Shown here: one piece after another, positions 56,438 through 64,000 of the stretch
Position numbering within the stretch: the first letter of the stretch is position 1
Layout: every line of letters starts with the position of its first letter
From: Microbulbifer sp. YPW1
GTDB taxonomy: Bacteria > Pseudomonadota > Gammaproteobacteria > Pseudomonadales > Cellvibrionaceae
Direction: 5' to 3'
Length of the DNA stretch: 64,000 bases
Assembly: GCF_013367775.1 (NCBI RefSeq)
Contig: NZ_CP055157.1
Location: 310,001 to 374,000 of the forward strand
Position numbers and translations under genes: made by a program
The notes under the pieces: model-generated
Told to the model about the DNA's origin: nothing
The model's database searches: none
What the model saw: only the letters and a program-made list of their open reading frames with translations

Positions 56438-57172
56438 TCATGCGGGAACCGCTGGACGGTTGCGGTACCAGTGATTGACCCTAAGGGCCATCGCGATAAT
56501 CGCCACACTGATCACAATGGTCACACCACCGAGATGATCTCCACTCAGGGCACCGGCAAAGCCGGATTCAGGCACCACGCCGGTATGTCGATACGTGGCC
56601 GCCGCCATACCGGTGTAATGCATTCCGCAAACGGCAACCCCCATGATCAGAGCACTTCCCAGCTTCTGCCAGATACCGTGCAAATGGAAAGCCATCCACA
56701 GTGCTGCAAAGGCGGCAACCACTGCGATTACCACAGAGATGATCAGAATATTCAGGTTGTACTCGATCGACGCCGGCATCAGCATCGCTTCCATTCCCAT
56801 ATAGTGCATACCGGCAACGCCAATCCCCATCAGGATAGAAGTAGGCAAAAGCTTGTCGATGGTAAAGCGCCCGCTACCTAATATTGCCAGGCCACCAGTG
56901 CAGGCAGCCACGGCAATCACTACCGAAAGCACCGTCTGCAATACGTCGTAGGACATGGGCATGTGGGACTTCAGAGCCATCATGCCCACAAAATGCATTG
57001 ACCAGATGGCACCGCCTCCCATGGCAAGACCGGCGAACAATATGGCTCGCAAGCGATCAGCCTTGATAACAGCCTCTGAGATACCGGTAACCAGCTGCAA
57101 TGCAGCAAAGGACCCGAGTACGGAAATGCAATAGGAAAGGATGACCAGTGGAATACTGTATTGATCGAACAT
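56438..57172 (-). CDS. MHYT-domain integral membrane sensor
   Basis: 244 residues with seven membrane helices. Three MHYT-type motifs at conserved places: MHFVGM (about 59), MHYMGM (about 122) and MHYTGM (about 183), which in this family are proposed to bind metal and sense a diatomic gas. There is no output domain; related proteins carry GGDEF/EAL or kinase domains. It must signal through a partner or act alone. Monocistronic between gcvP and a lipoprotein gene. Confidence 0.9.
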   Translation of the reverse strand: MFDQYSIPLVILSYCISVLGSFAALQLVTGISEAVIKADRLRAILFAGLAMGGGAIWSMHFVGMMALKSHMPMSYDVLQTVLSVVIAVAACTGGLAILGSGRFTIDKLLPTSILMGIGVAGMHYMGMEAMLMPASIEYNLNILIISVVIAVVAAFAALWMAFHLHGIWQKLGSALIMGVAVCGMHYTGMAAATYRHTGVVPESGFAGALSGDHLGGVTIVISVAIIAMALRVNHWYRNRPAVPA

Positions 57173-57305
57173 AAGGGTCCCGTAGAAACTCCGCTTAACA
57201 AAAATCGCGTGACGGCACCCACAAATCTGGGCGACATGCTTCTCATACGTGGCTTTGTCAGTAGCAGATCAGTTTCAGCGAGACTCTTCGGGGTTGAGGG
57301 GAGGT

Positions 57306-57713
57306 CTATAGGCGCTCTGCAGGATCGCGGCACTCGCCGCGCACTTCACCACCGAGGTGGGATACCACGCGATCGATCACAAAATACCCATCCCGGCAGA
57401 ACCCGGTTTCCTGCAGTTTGAGTTTCAGCGCATAGTCAAAGTCGCGCTCTTGGGTCCGGCTTCCCCTTGAGGATCGCGCCATTTCCTGTTGCCGCACCAT
57501 GCCATTACGCATGTTGGGGCTCTCTGTATAGGGCCCGCGAATCATCGGCGCCGCCATTTCCAGGGAGTAGGTAAAACGCTTGGACCCGTTCGCAGAAATC
57601 TCGGTATGGAAAGATTCCTTCAGCCCAGGGTTGGGCGCCTTGGGCTCGCTGGCGCATCCAGCAAGCAGCAAGGTAGAAGCACACAAGGAATTGAAGAACA
57701 AACGGCTGAACAT
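57306..57713 (-). CDS. Hypothetical lipoprotein
   Basis: 135 residues. Signal peptide with lipobox LLAGC (Cys20). The mature part is soluble and of mixed charge (FHTEISANGSKRFTYSLEM, REDFDYALKLKLQETGFC), with two C-terminal Cys (GFCRDGY, RGECRDP) that might pair. I recognise no family. It lies just after purU on the same strand (23 bases), possibly co-transcribed. Confidence 0.7.
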   Translation of the reverse strand: MFSRLFFNSLCASTLLLAGCASEPKAPNPGLKESFHTEISANGSKRFTYSLEMAAPMIRGPYTESPNMRNGMVRQQEMARSSRGSRTQERDFDYALKLKLQETGFCRDGYFVIDRVVSHLGGEVRGECRDPAERL

Positions 57714-57736
57714 CGCTTTCCCCTATTTTTTAAACG

Positions 57737-58573
57737 CTATTTGAACACCACGGTTCGATTGCCATGGATAAAGACACGCTCTTCCAGCACAAGTTGCAGG
57801 GCTCGGCTCAACACCTGCTTTTCCACATCGCGACCGGCACTGGCCATGGACTCCGCAGAGTAGCCATGGTCCACGTGAATCACATCCTGCTCAATGATCG
57901 GACCCTCATCCAGATCGTCGGTCACAAAGTGTGCCGTAGCCCCGATGATCTTGACCCCGCGCTCGAATGCCTGCTGATAGGGTTTGGCACCGATAAAGGC
58001 TGGTAGGAAGGAGTGATGGATATTGATAATGCGCTTCCGATAATGGGCTACAAATTGTGGAGTCAGCACCCGCATATACTTGGCGAGAATCAGGTAATCC
58101 GGTTCGTAGCTGTCCACCAGCTGCATCACCTGCTCTTCGTGCTGCGCGCGCTCCAGATTGTCCGCCGGCACCCAGTGGAAAGGGATATCAAACTTCTCCA
58201 CCAATGACTGCAGGTTATTGTGGTTACCGATCACCGCAGCGATCTCCACATCCAGCGCCCCGGAATAGCACTTCATCAGAATATCGCCCAGGCAGTGCGC
58301 TTCCTTGGTCACCATCAGCACCAGACGCTTGCGGCCACTGGCAACCAGCTTGCGCTCCGCCCCTTCGGGCAGCGCCAGGTCCAAGTCTTCCAGCAGGGTC
58401 GTATCATTGAAGTTGCCCTCGAGGGCGGTGCGCATAAAGAAGCGGCCCTGGGCGCGATCGACGAACTCGTCGTTCTTGGTAATGTTCAGCTGGTGCTTGT
58501 AGCAGATGTTGGTGATCTTCGCGATCAGCCCCTTGGCATCCGGGCAGTCCGTTAGCAGTATCTTCTTTTCCAT
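57737..58573 (-). CDS. purU: Formyltetrahydrofolate deformylase
   Basis: 278 residues. Releases formate from 10-formyl-THF and so balances one-carbon pools, in functional relation to gcvP nearby. ACT-type N-terminal domain (about 1-85), then the formyl-transferase fold. Catalytic Asn in IGNHNN, His in NIHHSFLPAF, Asp in DDLDEGPIIEQD. Divergent from pepQ with 98 bases between. Confidence 0.95.
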   Translation of the reverse strand: MEKKILLTDCPDAKGLIAKITNICYKHQLNITKNDEFVDRAQGRFFMRTALEGNFNDTTLLEDLDLALPEGAERKLVASGRKRLVLMVTKEAHCLGDILMKCYSGALDVEIAAVIGNHNNLQSLVEKFDIPFHWVPADNLERAQHEEQVMQLVDSYEPDYLILAKYMRVLTPQFVAHYRKRIINIHHSFLPAFIGAKPYQQAFERGVKIIGATAHFVTDDLDEGPIIEQDVIHVDHGYSAESMASAGRDVEKQVLSRALQLVLEERVFIHGNRTVVFK

Positions 58574-58671
58574 GGCCCAAAATCAGACTAATTATTCAGA
58601 GAGCCGACTATACACTATGTGCATTCGTGCACCTGCCACGCAGGCTAATCTTTAACCAAATTCGGGGCAAT

Positions 58672-59976
58672 ATGGACAAGCAACTCTTCAGCGAACACCT
58701 GGCCACCCTGCGCAAACGCTACGACGATATTCTCGAACAGTGCGGCTTTGAGACCCTGAACGTCTTCAGCGGCGCGCCCTCTGTGCAGTTTCTGGACGAC
58801 AACTACTACCCGTTCCGCGTGAACCCCCAGTTCAAAGCGCTGGTACCGGTTACCGACAACCCGCACAGCTGGGTGATCTACCGCCGCGGGCAGAAGCCGA
58901 AGCTGCTGTTTTACCGCCCGGTGGACTTCTGGCATTACGTGCCGCCTGCCCCCCAGACGTTCTGGAGCGATGAGTACGACATCGAGCTGCTCGCCAAACC
59001 GGATGAGGCGAAGATGTTTCTGAACGGAGAAGACGCGGCGTTTATTGGCGAGACCGCGAAACTGGAAGGCTGGGAAATTGGCGAGCGCAATCCGCAGCAC
59101 CTGATCGACCGCCTGCACTGGGCGCGCGCTTACAAGACGCCTTACGAATTCGCCTGCCTGCGGGAAGCCAACCGAATCGCCGTGGGTGCCCACAAAGCTG
59201 CGGAAGAGGCATTCCGCGCGGGAGCCAGCGAATTCGAAATCAACCTGGCGTATTTGAAGGCCGCCGGCCAGGGCGAAAACCAGATGCCTTACGGCAACAT
59301 TGTGGGCCTGAACGAGCACGGTGCCATCCTGCACTACACCCACTTATCCACAGAAAAGCTGCCGGAAAGCGAACGTCGCAGCTTTCTGATCGACGCCGGT
59401 GCCGACTGCAACGGCTACTGTGCCGACATTACCCGCAGCTACGCCTATCGCGAAGGCGAGTTCGCTGATCTCGTTACGGCGATGCACGAGAAAGAGCAGG
59501 AACTGGTTGCGGGCCTGACTCCGGGCGCCTCCTATATCGAGCTACACCGTGAATGCCACAACAAAATTGGTCAGCTGCTCCAGCAGTTTGGCGTGATCAA
59601 GACCTCCCCCGAAAGCGCAGTGGAATCCGGCCTCACCGGTACCTTTATGCCCCACGGCCTCGGCCATTTCCTCGGCCTGCAGGTACACGACGTGGGCGGC
59701 CACCAGACCGCGCCGGAAGGCGGCACTACCCCGCCGCCGTCGGAGTTTCCGTTCCTGCGTACCACTCGCACCATTGAGGAAAACCAGGTCTTCACCATTG
59801 AACCCGGCCTCTACTTTATCGAGAGCCTGCTGGCAGACCTGAAGGAATCCCAGCTGGCAGATGAAGTGAACTGGGACAAGGTGGAAAAACTGCGTCCGTT
59901 CGGCGGTGTGCGTATTGAGGACAATCTTATTGTGCACGCGGATCGCGTGGAGAATATGACGCGGGATTGTTATTAA
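58672..59976 (+). CDS. pepQ: Xaa-Pro dipeptidase
   Basis: 434 residues from the ATG at 58672 (MDKQLFSEH); 15 upstream in-frame residues are discarded. Cleaves dipeptides with C-terminal proline. Pita-bread fold with dinuclear metal ligands visible: DAGADCNGYCADITRSY (two Asp), HGLGHFLGLQVHD (His), FTIEPGLYF (Glu) and VRIEDNLIV (Glu). The N-terminal part is the PepQ-type creatinase-like domain. A REP-type palindrome follows. Confidence 0.93.
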   Translation: MDKQLFSEHLATLRKRYDDILEQCGFETLNVFSGAPSVQFLDDNYYPFRVNPQFKALVPVTDNPHSWVIYRRGQKPKLLFYRPVDFWHYVPPAPQTFWSDEYDIELLAKPDEAKMFLNGEDAAFIGETAKLEGWEIGERNPQHLIDRLHWARAYKTPYEFACLREANRIAVGAHKAAEEAFRAGASEFEINLAYLKAAGQGENQMPYGNIVGLNEHGAILHYTHLSTEKLPESERRSFLIDAGADCNGYCADITRSYAYREGEFADLVTAMHEKEQELVAGLTPGASYIELHRECHNKIGQLLQQFGVIKTSPESAVESGLTGTFMPHGLGHFLGLQVHDVGGHQTAPEGGTTPPPSEFPFLRTTRTIEENQVFTIEPGLYFIESLLADLKESQLADEVNWDKVEKLRPFGGVRIEDNLIVHADRVENMTRDCY

Positions 59977-59992
59977 TTAAATACACTCCCAT

Positions 59993-60053
59993 TCGCCTGC
60001 AGGGCAGACTCCTATACGGCACCGCGCCAAGTAGGAGCCTGCCCTGCAGGCGA
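59993..60053. repeat. REP-type palindrome, copy 1
   Basis: Arms 59993-60014 and 60032-60053 (22 nt, 21 complementary) of the type TAGGAGCCTGCCCTGCAGG and its reverse, with 17 bases between. Each arm itself contains a CTGCAGG core palindrome, the form of a REP doublet (REPIN) as in Pseudomonas-type genomes. Confidence 0.85.
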
Positions 60054-60167
60054 CCCCTGATATATCCACCACTTCGCACACAAGTACCAATTGCGCTCAA
60101 ATAATAGCCAAACAAATCTCACTTAGATAAGATCAGCTCCAGGGAAATATTCAAATGGAGTTGAAGC

Positions 60168-61436
60168 ATGTTTGCCAACAAAGGCCTCAAGCAAGATGTG
60201 ATCATTGCCGGAAAATCCGCCGGCAAAAAAGTCAGCATCACCCCGCAAGCGGAACCCGTGTACAAGGAAATCCGCAATCTCGCCAAACAAGGCAACTACT
60301 GGGCCCAGATCACCGTCAACGCCCTCCACCAACTCGCCTCTGGCCGCCTCCATCAGGACAATATCTTTATCAAGCCCGGTCCTGTGCACCGTGGCGGTGA
60401 GGAAGAGTTTGTGATGATTCTGCCGGGCTGTAAGGTTACGGTGGAAAAGCAGTCCAAGGATGCATTCAAGATTGTTTATTTTGAGGCGGATGCGGGGTAT
60501 GCGGAGTTACAACAAAAAGAAAACACACCCGGCATCTATGAAGCGCTCTACACCAGAGAGGAAGTATGGACTTCGGTAAAGAGCAAAGCAGGGAAAATAT
60601 CTCCTCAAAAGGGACGACTTGTTGCCGTATGTAATTCAGGGTATCCAGACCCTAATAAAGCTGCTAGAGCAACAGCCCCGAAAGTCGCATCCAGCCATTA
60701 CAGCACCGAAACCGGTGAATCAACCTTACGAAAAACCAATTTCGACCTGCACTTTACTCCAGGGAAAAAGAAAATCGGCGGGTTGATCAACTTAAAAGAC
60801 GCACGAAACCCGAGCGCCAAATCAGACATTCATGCTTCAGCCCTTTTACTTTCCCGAGCAATGTACCAATCGAGGAAAGTGGATAACGTCAAATGGATAG
60901 CCGAATACGGCGGGTCCGCTGTACTCACACAAGCAATGAAAATTCTAGCTAGCCAGGGAGTCAAGCTGCCTAAGCACAGTATTTTCCTTTATGAACCAAA
61001 AACTTCTCAAGTTGAAGTACTGAATGCAGCGCGCGCTATTAATGTCACAATAGGTAGGAAGCTCAGCAGAATATCTCCTATCAATTTATCCGCCGTTTTT
61101 GGGCAGCCCGCCGCATCAGTCAATAGAATTTCCAATGAAAAAGACTACAAAATTCGCCGCGCTATAGGTGACAGTGTACAAATGGGAGCCTTGTTCACGG
61201 GAGGGCTCACATTCGCTGGCGCCGTTGCGGGTTATGCTGGTATTAACATTGGTGTTATTGCGGGAACGGTGGGCACTGCTGGTGCAGCTTCCATTCCAGC
61301 ATTGGGAGTATTTTTAACCGCTGTAAGTAAGGCAGCTCCTTATATCAAAGAAGTAAATACATTTACTAAAACAGTTGATACTGCTGCGGCACATTGGGCG
61401 CCACGTCTGCACAATCAATTTAAGAGTAAATTCTGA
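60168..61436 (+). CDS. Unknown protein with C-terminal hydrophobic glycine-rich region; toxin-like
   Basis: 422 residues; GGAG seven bases before the ATG. No known family recognised. The first ~110 codons (RelE-like in mere look: EIRNLAKQGNYWAQ, KIVYFEAD) are GC-rich like the host, and from about 60480 the DNA turns AT-rich. Residues 339-385 are a glycine/alanine-rich hydrophobic stretch (GALFTGGLTFAGAVAGYAGI, IGVIAGTVGTAGAASIPALG), compatible with membrane insertion. The end is basic (HNQFKSKF). The stop overlaps the next ATG by one base. A polymorphic toxin or contact effector is the best guess, not shown. Confidence 0.6.
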   Translation: MFANKGLKQDVIIAGKSAGKKVSITPQAEPVYKEIRNLAKQGNYWAQITVNALHQLASGRLHQDNIFIKPGPVHRGGEEEFVMILPGCKVTVEKQSKDAFKIVYFEADAGYAELQQKENTPGIYEALYTREEVWTSVKSKAGKISPQKGRLVAVCNSGYPDPNKAARATAPKVASSHYSTETGESTLRKTNFDLHFTPGKKKIGGLINLKDARNPSAKSDIHASALLLSRAMYQSRKVDNVKWIAEYGGSAVLTQAMKILASQGVKLPKHSIFLYEPKTSQVEVLNAARAINVTIGRKLSRISPINLSAVFGQPAASVNRISNEKDYKIRRAIGDSVQMGALFTGGLTFAGAVAGYAGINIGVIAGTVGTAGAASIPALGVFLTAVSKAAPYIKEVNTFTKTVDTAAAHWAPRLHNQFKSKF

Positions 61437-62308
61437 TGTTAGACTTTATTAAGTACAACCCTTTTGAATTAAGAGAACAAAATGGTCTGTGTATCCCAAA
61501 GGGGCCGAACTTCACACGTGCGCGTAAATATACATACGACTTACTCGGGAGCAAACTCAGTTTTAAAGCACCAAAGCAATTCTATTTATTTCGCCCAGGG
61601 TCAGAGCAGTACACACCGCGATGGTTTGAGTATGATTTAGAAAGCCTTAAACCCGGCAATGATCCAACACAAACGTGGTGGCATTCTCTATTATTCTCAA
61701 GAAAATATGCGTTTTACGGATCATGGTTTGTTGGTGAAAAAGCCGACGCAAGTTTTGCCATTTTAGCAATGGCTCCAGAGGTACCACCTGAAAATCTCAA
61801 TTTTTTACACCCGAGAGCATTTGAATCAGCAATTTCAGGTTATTTGACTGCTGAGTATGGATACGATGAGTGGGGAAAGGGTGTCGCCAGATGGAGGGCC
61901 CCTTTGAAATGGAAGGCTATTGATGATTTGCCCGTTCCTGCCGCGCTGCTTCATGTCGAGAATACGATTGACATGCACAGAACGATTTACTTTTTATTTC
62001 CGATCACTAAAGATCGGATTATCAGCCTCAGCTTTTCCTATCATCTTCACGCTTCCGGAAGCTTCGAAGAAAAAGAGTCCATTGTCAGCTCTAAGCCAGT
62101 CTTAGACCTGATCAACAACATTATCAATAGCGTAGAACTGAAACCCTCTCCCGAGCTTGAGAAGGAGCTCGCTGAACTCCGCAAATCCTGCCCCGACCTA
62201 AATGTAAGTAAAAACTTCCCACCGTTAAAATGGCCAGCAACGGTGGACGAGACGGGTTTGAATATCGTTGAAATGAATGAGAAACAGCGGAAGGCGTTGG
62301 TGGGATAG
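61436..62308 (+). CDS. Unknown partner protein, candidate immunity or accessory factor
   Basis: 290 residues, start overlapping the preceding stop (TGATG). No signal peptide, no convincing membrane helix, no family recognised. It is rich in aromatic residues (KQFYLFRPG, TWWHSLLFSRKYAFYGSWF) and ends with a charged helix (LEKELAELRKSCPDL). Markedly AT-rich compared with pepQ and metE. The tight coupling to the toxin-like gene suggests the two work together; immunity is the first hypothesis. It could instead be a chaperone or adaptor. Confidence 0.58.
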   Translation: MLDFIKYNPFELREQNGLCIPKGPNFTRARKYTYDLLGSKLSFKAPKQFYLFRPGSEQYTPRWFEYDLESLKPGNDPTQTWWHSLLFSRKYAFYGSWFVGEKADASFAILAMAPEVPPENLNFLHPRAFESAISGYLTAEYGYDEWGKGVARWRAPLKWKAIDDLPVPAALLHVENTIDMHRTIYFLFPITKDRIISLSFSYHLHASGSFEEKESIVSSKPVLDLINNIINSVELKPSPELEKELAELRKSCPDLNVSKNFPPLKWPATVDETGLNIVEMNEKQRKALVG

Positions 62309-62351
62309 CTTTCTAAAAACGCATTAGGTTGGGCGTACTTGATTTGGCTCT

Positions 62352-62418
62352 GTAGGAGCCTGCCCTGCAGGCGAACGGTCCGGAGATCCGGGGGTTCGCC
62401 TGCAAGGCAGGCTCCTAC
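62352..62418. repeat. REP-type palindrome, copy 2
   Basis: Arms 62352-62376 and 62394-62418 (25 nt, 24 complementary) with the same TAGGAGCCTGCC...CTGCAGGCGA unit as copy 1 and 17 bases between. It lies between the convergent accessory gene and metE. Confidence 0.87.
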
Positions 62419-62449
62419 GTTTACGGGGTATCGGAATGCGATCGGGGCA

Positions 62450-64000
62450 TCAGGCCACTTCGGCCCTGACGGTCCTCGCCGCTTCCACCATATTCAACAG
62501 TGCCGAACCCACTTCTGCCCAGTTGCGGGTTTTCAGGCCACAGTCGGGATTTATCCACAGTTTCTCTTGCGGAATCACTTTTAGCAGCTGGTACAGGCGA
62601 TTTACCAATTCCTTTCGCTCGGGCACGTTGGGCGAGTGAATATCGTAAATGCCCGGACCGATTTCATTGGGGTACCCACCCCTCTCTCCGGCAAAAGCCT
62701 CCAGTAGACGCAGGTCTGAACGTGCGGACTCGATGGTGATAACGTCCGCATCCAGCGCCACGATGGCATCCATGATCGCATTGAAGTTGGAATAACACAT
62801 GTGGGTGTGGATCTGGGTTTCCGCCTTTACTTCACTGCAGGTGTAGCGGAAGCAGCCCACCGCCCAGGCAAAGTAATCGTCGTGGCCGGACACACGCAGC
62901 GGCACCCCTTCGCGCAGTGCCGGTTCATCGATCTGGATGATACCGATGCCCGCCGCTTCCAGGTCCAGCACCTCTTCGCGCAATGCCTTGGCAATCTGCA
63001 GGCAGCTGACCGCGCGCGGAATGTCCTCGCGGGGGAAGGACCAGTTAAGGATGGTAACCGGGCCCGTGAGCATACCTTTTACCGGCTTCTTGCTCAGGCT
63101 CTGGGCGTATTCGCTCCACTGCACGGTCATTGGATTGGGCCGCGAGATATCCCCAGCGATAATCGGTGGCTTCACACAGCGGGAACCGTAACTCTGTACC
63201 CAGCCATTACCGGTGTGGATAAATCCATCCAGCTGCTCACCAAAGTACTCCACCATATCGTTGCGCTCGGCTTCGCCGTGTACCAGCACGTCGAGCCCAA
63301 GGATTTCCTGACGGCGGATGGCTTCGGCAATTTCCGCACGCAGGTGCCCGTTGTAGTCCTCGGCACTGATTTCCTGGTTGCGGAACTGCTTGCGTACCTG
63401 TCGCAGTACATCGGTCTGCGGGAAGGAGCCGATGGTTGTGGTGGGTAGTAGGGGCAGTTGCCAGCGCTCTCGCTGAACTTCCGCACGCTGTGGATACTTT
63501 TCTGCACGCCAGGTGCTATCCAGTTCCGCGCGCACGTCGGCTTCACTGGGGCTTTCGGTTTTGGAAATTGCCGGCAGCACATCGGCACCGGGTTTCAACG
63601 CCTGCTGCAGGGTGTTCAGCTCATCCAGCTTCTGGCGGCTGTAGGCCAGTTTCTGTTTATCCGCATCTGCCAGTTTGGTTTCGGTTTCCAGGTCCACCGG
63701 GCTGTGCAGGAGTGAGCAACTGGCAGATATCCACAGGCGCTCGCCAAGCTTGCTCGCAAGCGGTGACAGCTCCTGCTGCCAGCGGGTCAGATCCGTTCGC
63801 CAGACATTGCGGCCATTGATCACGCCGACGGACAGGACCTGCCCATCGCGCAGTGCGGCAGCTGCGGGAGCCACTTCTTCCGGCCCGCGCACCGCATCGA
63901 TATGTACACCATCCACAGGCAGATCAAATGCCAGCTGAAGATTTTCCTGCAGCGGCGAGAAATAGCTCGCGAGCAGTAGTTTACTGCCACTGGCTTTGGA
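62450..64000 (-). CDS. metE: Cobalamin-independent methionine synthase, 3' part
   Basis: About 516 C-terminal residues are in the window; the frame is open to base 64000, so the start is outside. MetE transfers a methyl group from polyglutamyl-methyltetrahydrofolate to homocysteine. Visible: the start of the catalytic barrel LPLLPTTTIGSFPQT, VHGEAERNDMVEYFG, the zinc-binding His/Cys in HTHMCYSNF, and the last zinc Cys in NPDCGLKTR. The stop is adjacent to a REP palindrome. Methionine supply and the folate enzymes purU and gcvP share one-carbon metabolism. Confidence 0.96.
   Translation of the reverse strand, partial: SKASGSKLLLASYFSPLQENLQLAFDLPVDGVHIDAVRGPEEVAPAAAALRDGQVLSVGVINGRNVWRTDLTRWQQELSPLASKLGERLWISASCSLLHSPVDLETETKLADADKQKLAYSRQKLDELNTLQQALKPGADVLPAISKTESPSEADVRAELDSTWRAEKYPQRAEVQRERWQLPLLPTTTIGSFPQTDVLRQVRKQFRNQEISAEDYNGHLRAEIAEAIRRQEILGLDVLVHGEAERNDMVEYFGEQLDGFIHTGNGWVQSYGSRCVKPPIIAGDISRPNPMTVQWSEYAQSLSKKPVKGMLTGPVTILNWSFPREDIPRAVSCLQIAKALREEVLDLEAAGIGIIQIDEPALREGVPLRVSGHDDYFAWAVGCFRYTCSEVKAETQIHTHMCYSNFNAIMDAIVALDADVITIESARSDLRLLEAFAGERGGYPNEIGPGIYDIHSPNVPERKELVNRLYQLLKVIPQEKLWINPDCGLKTRNWAEVGSALLNMVEAARTVRAEVA

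Noticed and set aside
60168..60500. RelE-type toxin domain at the N-terminus of the accessory gene
   Set aside because: Only a loose look-alike (helix, then strand KIVYFEAD); no catalytic residues could be placed, so it is not claimed as a RelE domain.

Overview
This 64 kb window is a continuous piece of a GC-rich gammaproteobacterial chromosome. The gene order dksA-gluQ-cbrX-cbrA-cbrB-(sRNA)-pcnB-folK-panB and the dapA-bamC-MBL block match Pseudomonas. The class GN sortase with its VIT/vWA partner, FabV and the repeat families point to a marine or saccharolytic relative in the Cellvibrionales, most likely Microbulbifer-like. The genus is an inference from gene content.

Layout. 1-4.6 kb: 3' end of htpX, a periplasmic trypsin-like protease, a Rieske protein, sfsA, dksA and gluQ. 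4.6-15.1 kb: a long inverted-repeat element, then cbrX-cbrA-cbrB, an A-rich sigma-54-driven RNA locus in the position of Pseudomonas crcZ, then pcnB-folK-deoxynucleoside kinase-panB and a thioesterase. 15.1-25 kb (minus strand): zntB, a sugar-phosphate mutarotase, MBL hydrolase, bamC, dapA, lpxL, DUF2789, tas, an orphan membrane protein and fabV. 25-28.5 kb: a thioesterase behind a sigma-54 promoter, then a Usp protein and a SulP transporter. 29-36.7 kb: a six-gene MacAB-like export operon that encodes its own NtrC-type regulator and kinase and has a sigma-54 promoter with repeated upstream sites. 36.8-37.8 kb: three small cysteine-containing lipoproteins. 38-42.5 kb: aceE-aceF. 43-48.8 kb: sortase and its substrate, pyrB, sbcB. 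48.9-59.9 kb: argS, a DUF2007 protein, a diguanylate cyclase, gcvP, an MHYT protein, a lipoprotein, purU and pepQ. 60.1-62.3 kb: an AT-rich two-gene cassette of unknown function between two REP-type palindromes. 62.4-64 kb: 3' part of metE.

Most of the window is housekeeping. Four things stand out. (1) A CrcZ-like Hfq/Crc decoy RNA locus with a perfect -24/-12 promoter beside cbrB. (2) Five dispersed long palindromes whose inner hairpins carry ANGGAN hexaloops, the classic CsrA/Rsm binding form; in three copies the loops are exactly 23 nt apart. (3) A self-regulated sigma-54 ABC export operon containing two of these palindromes. (4) A translationally coupled gene pair with polymorphic-toxin-like composition. 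A hairpin that buries the ribosome binding site of the sortase substrate is a further oddity. No tRNA, rRNA, CRISPR array, insertion sequence or prophage was recognised.
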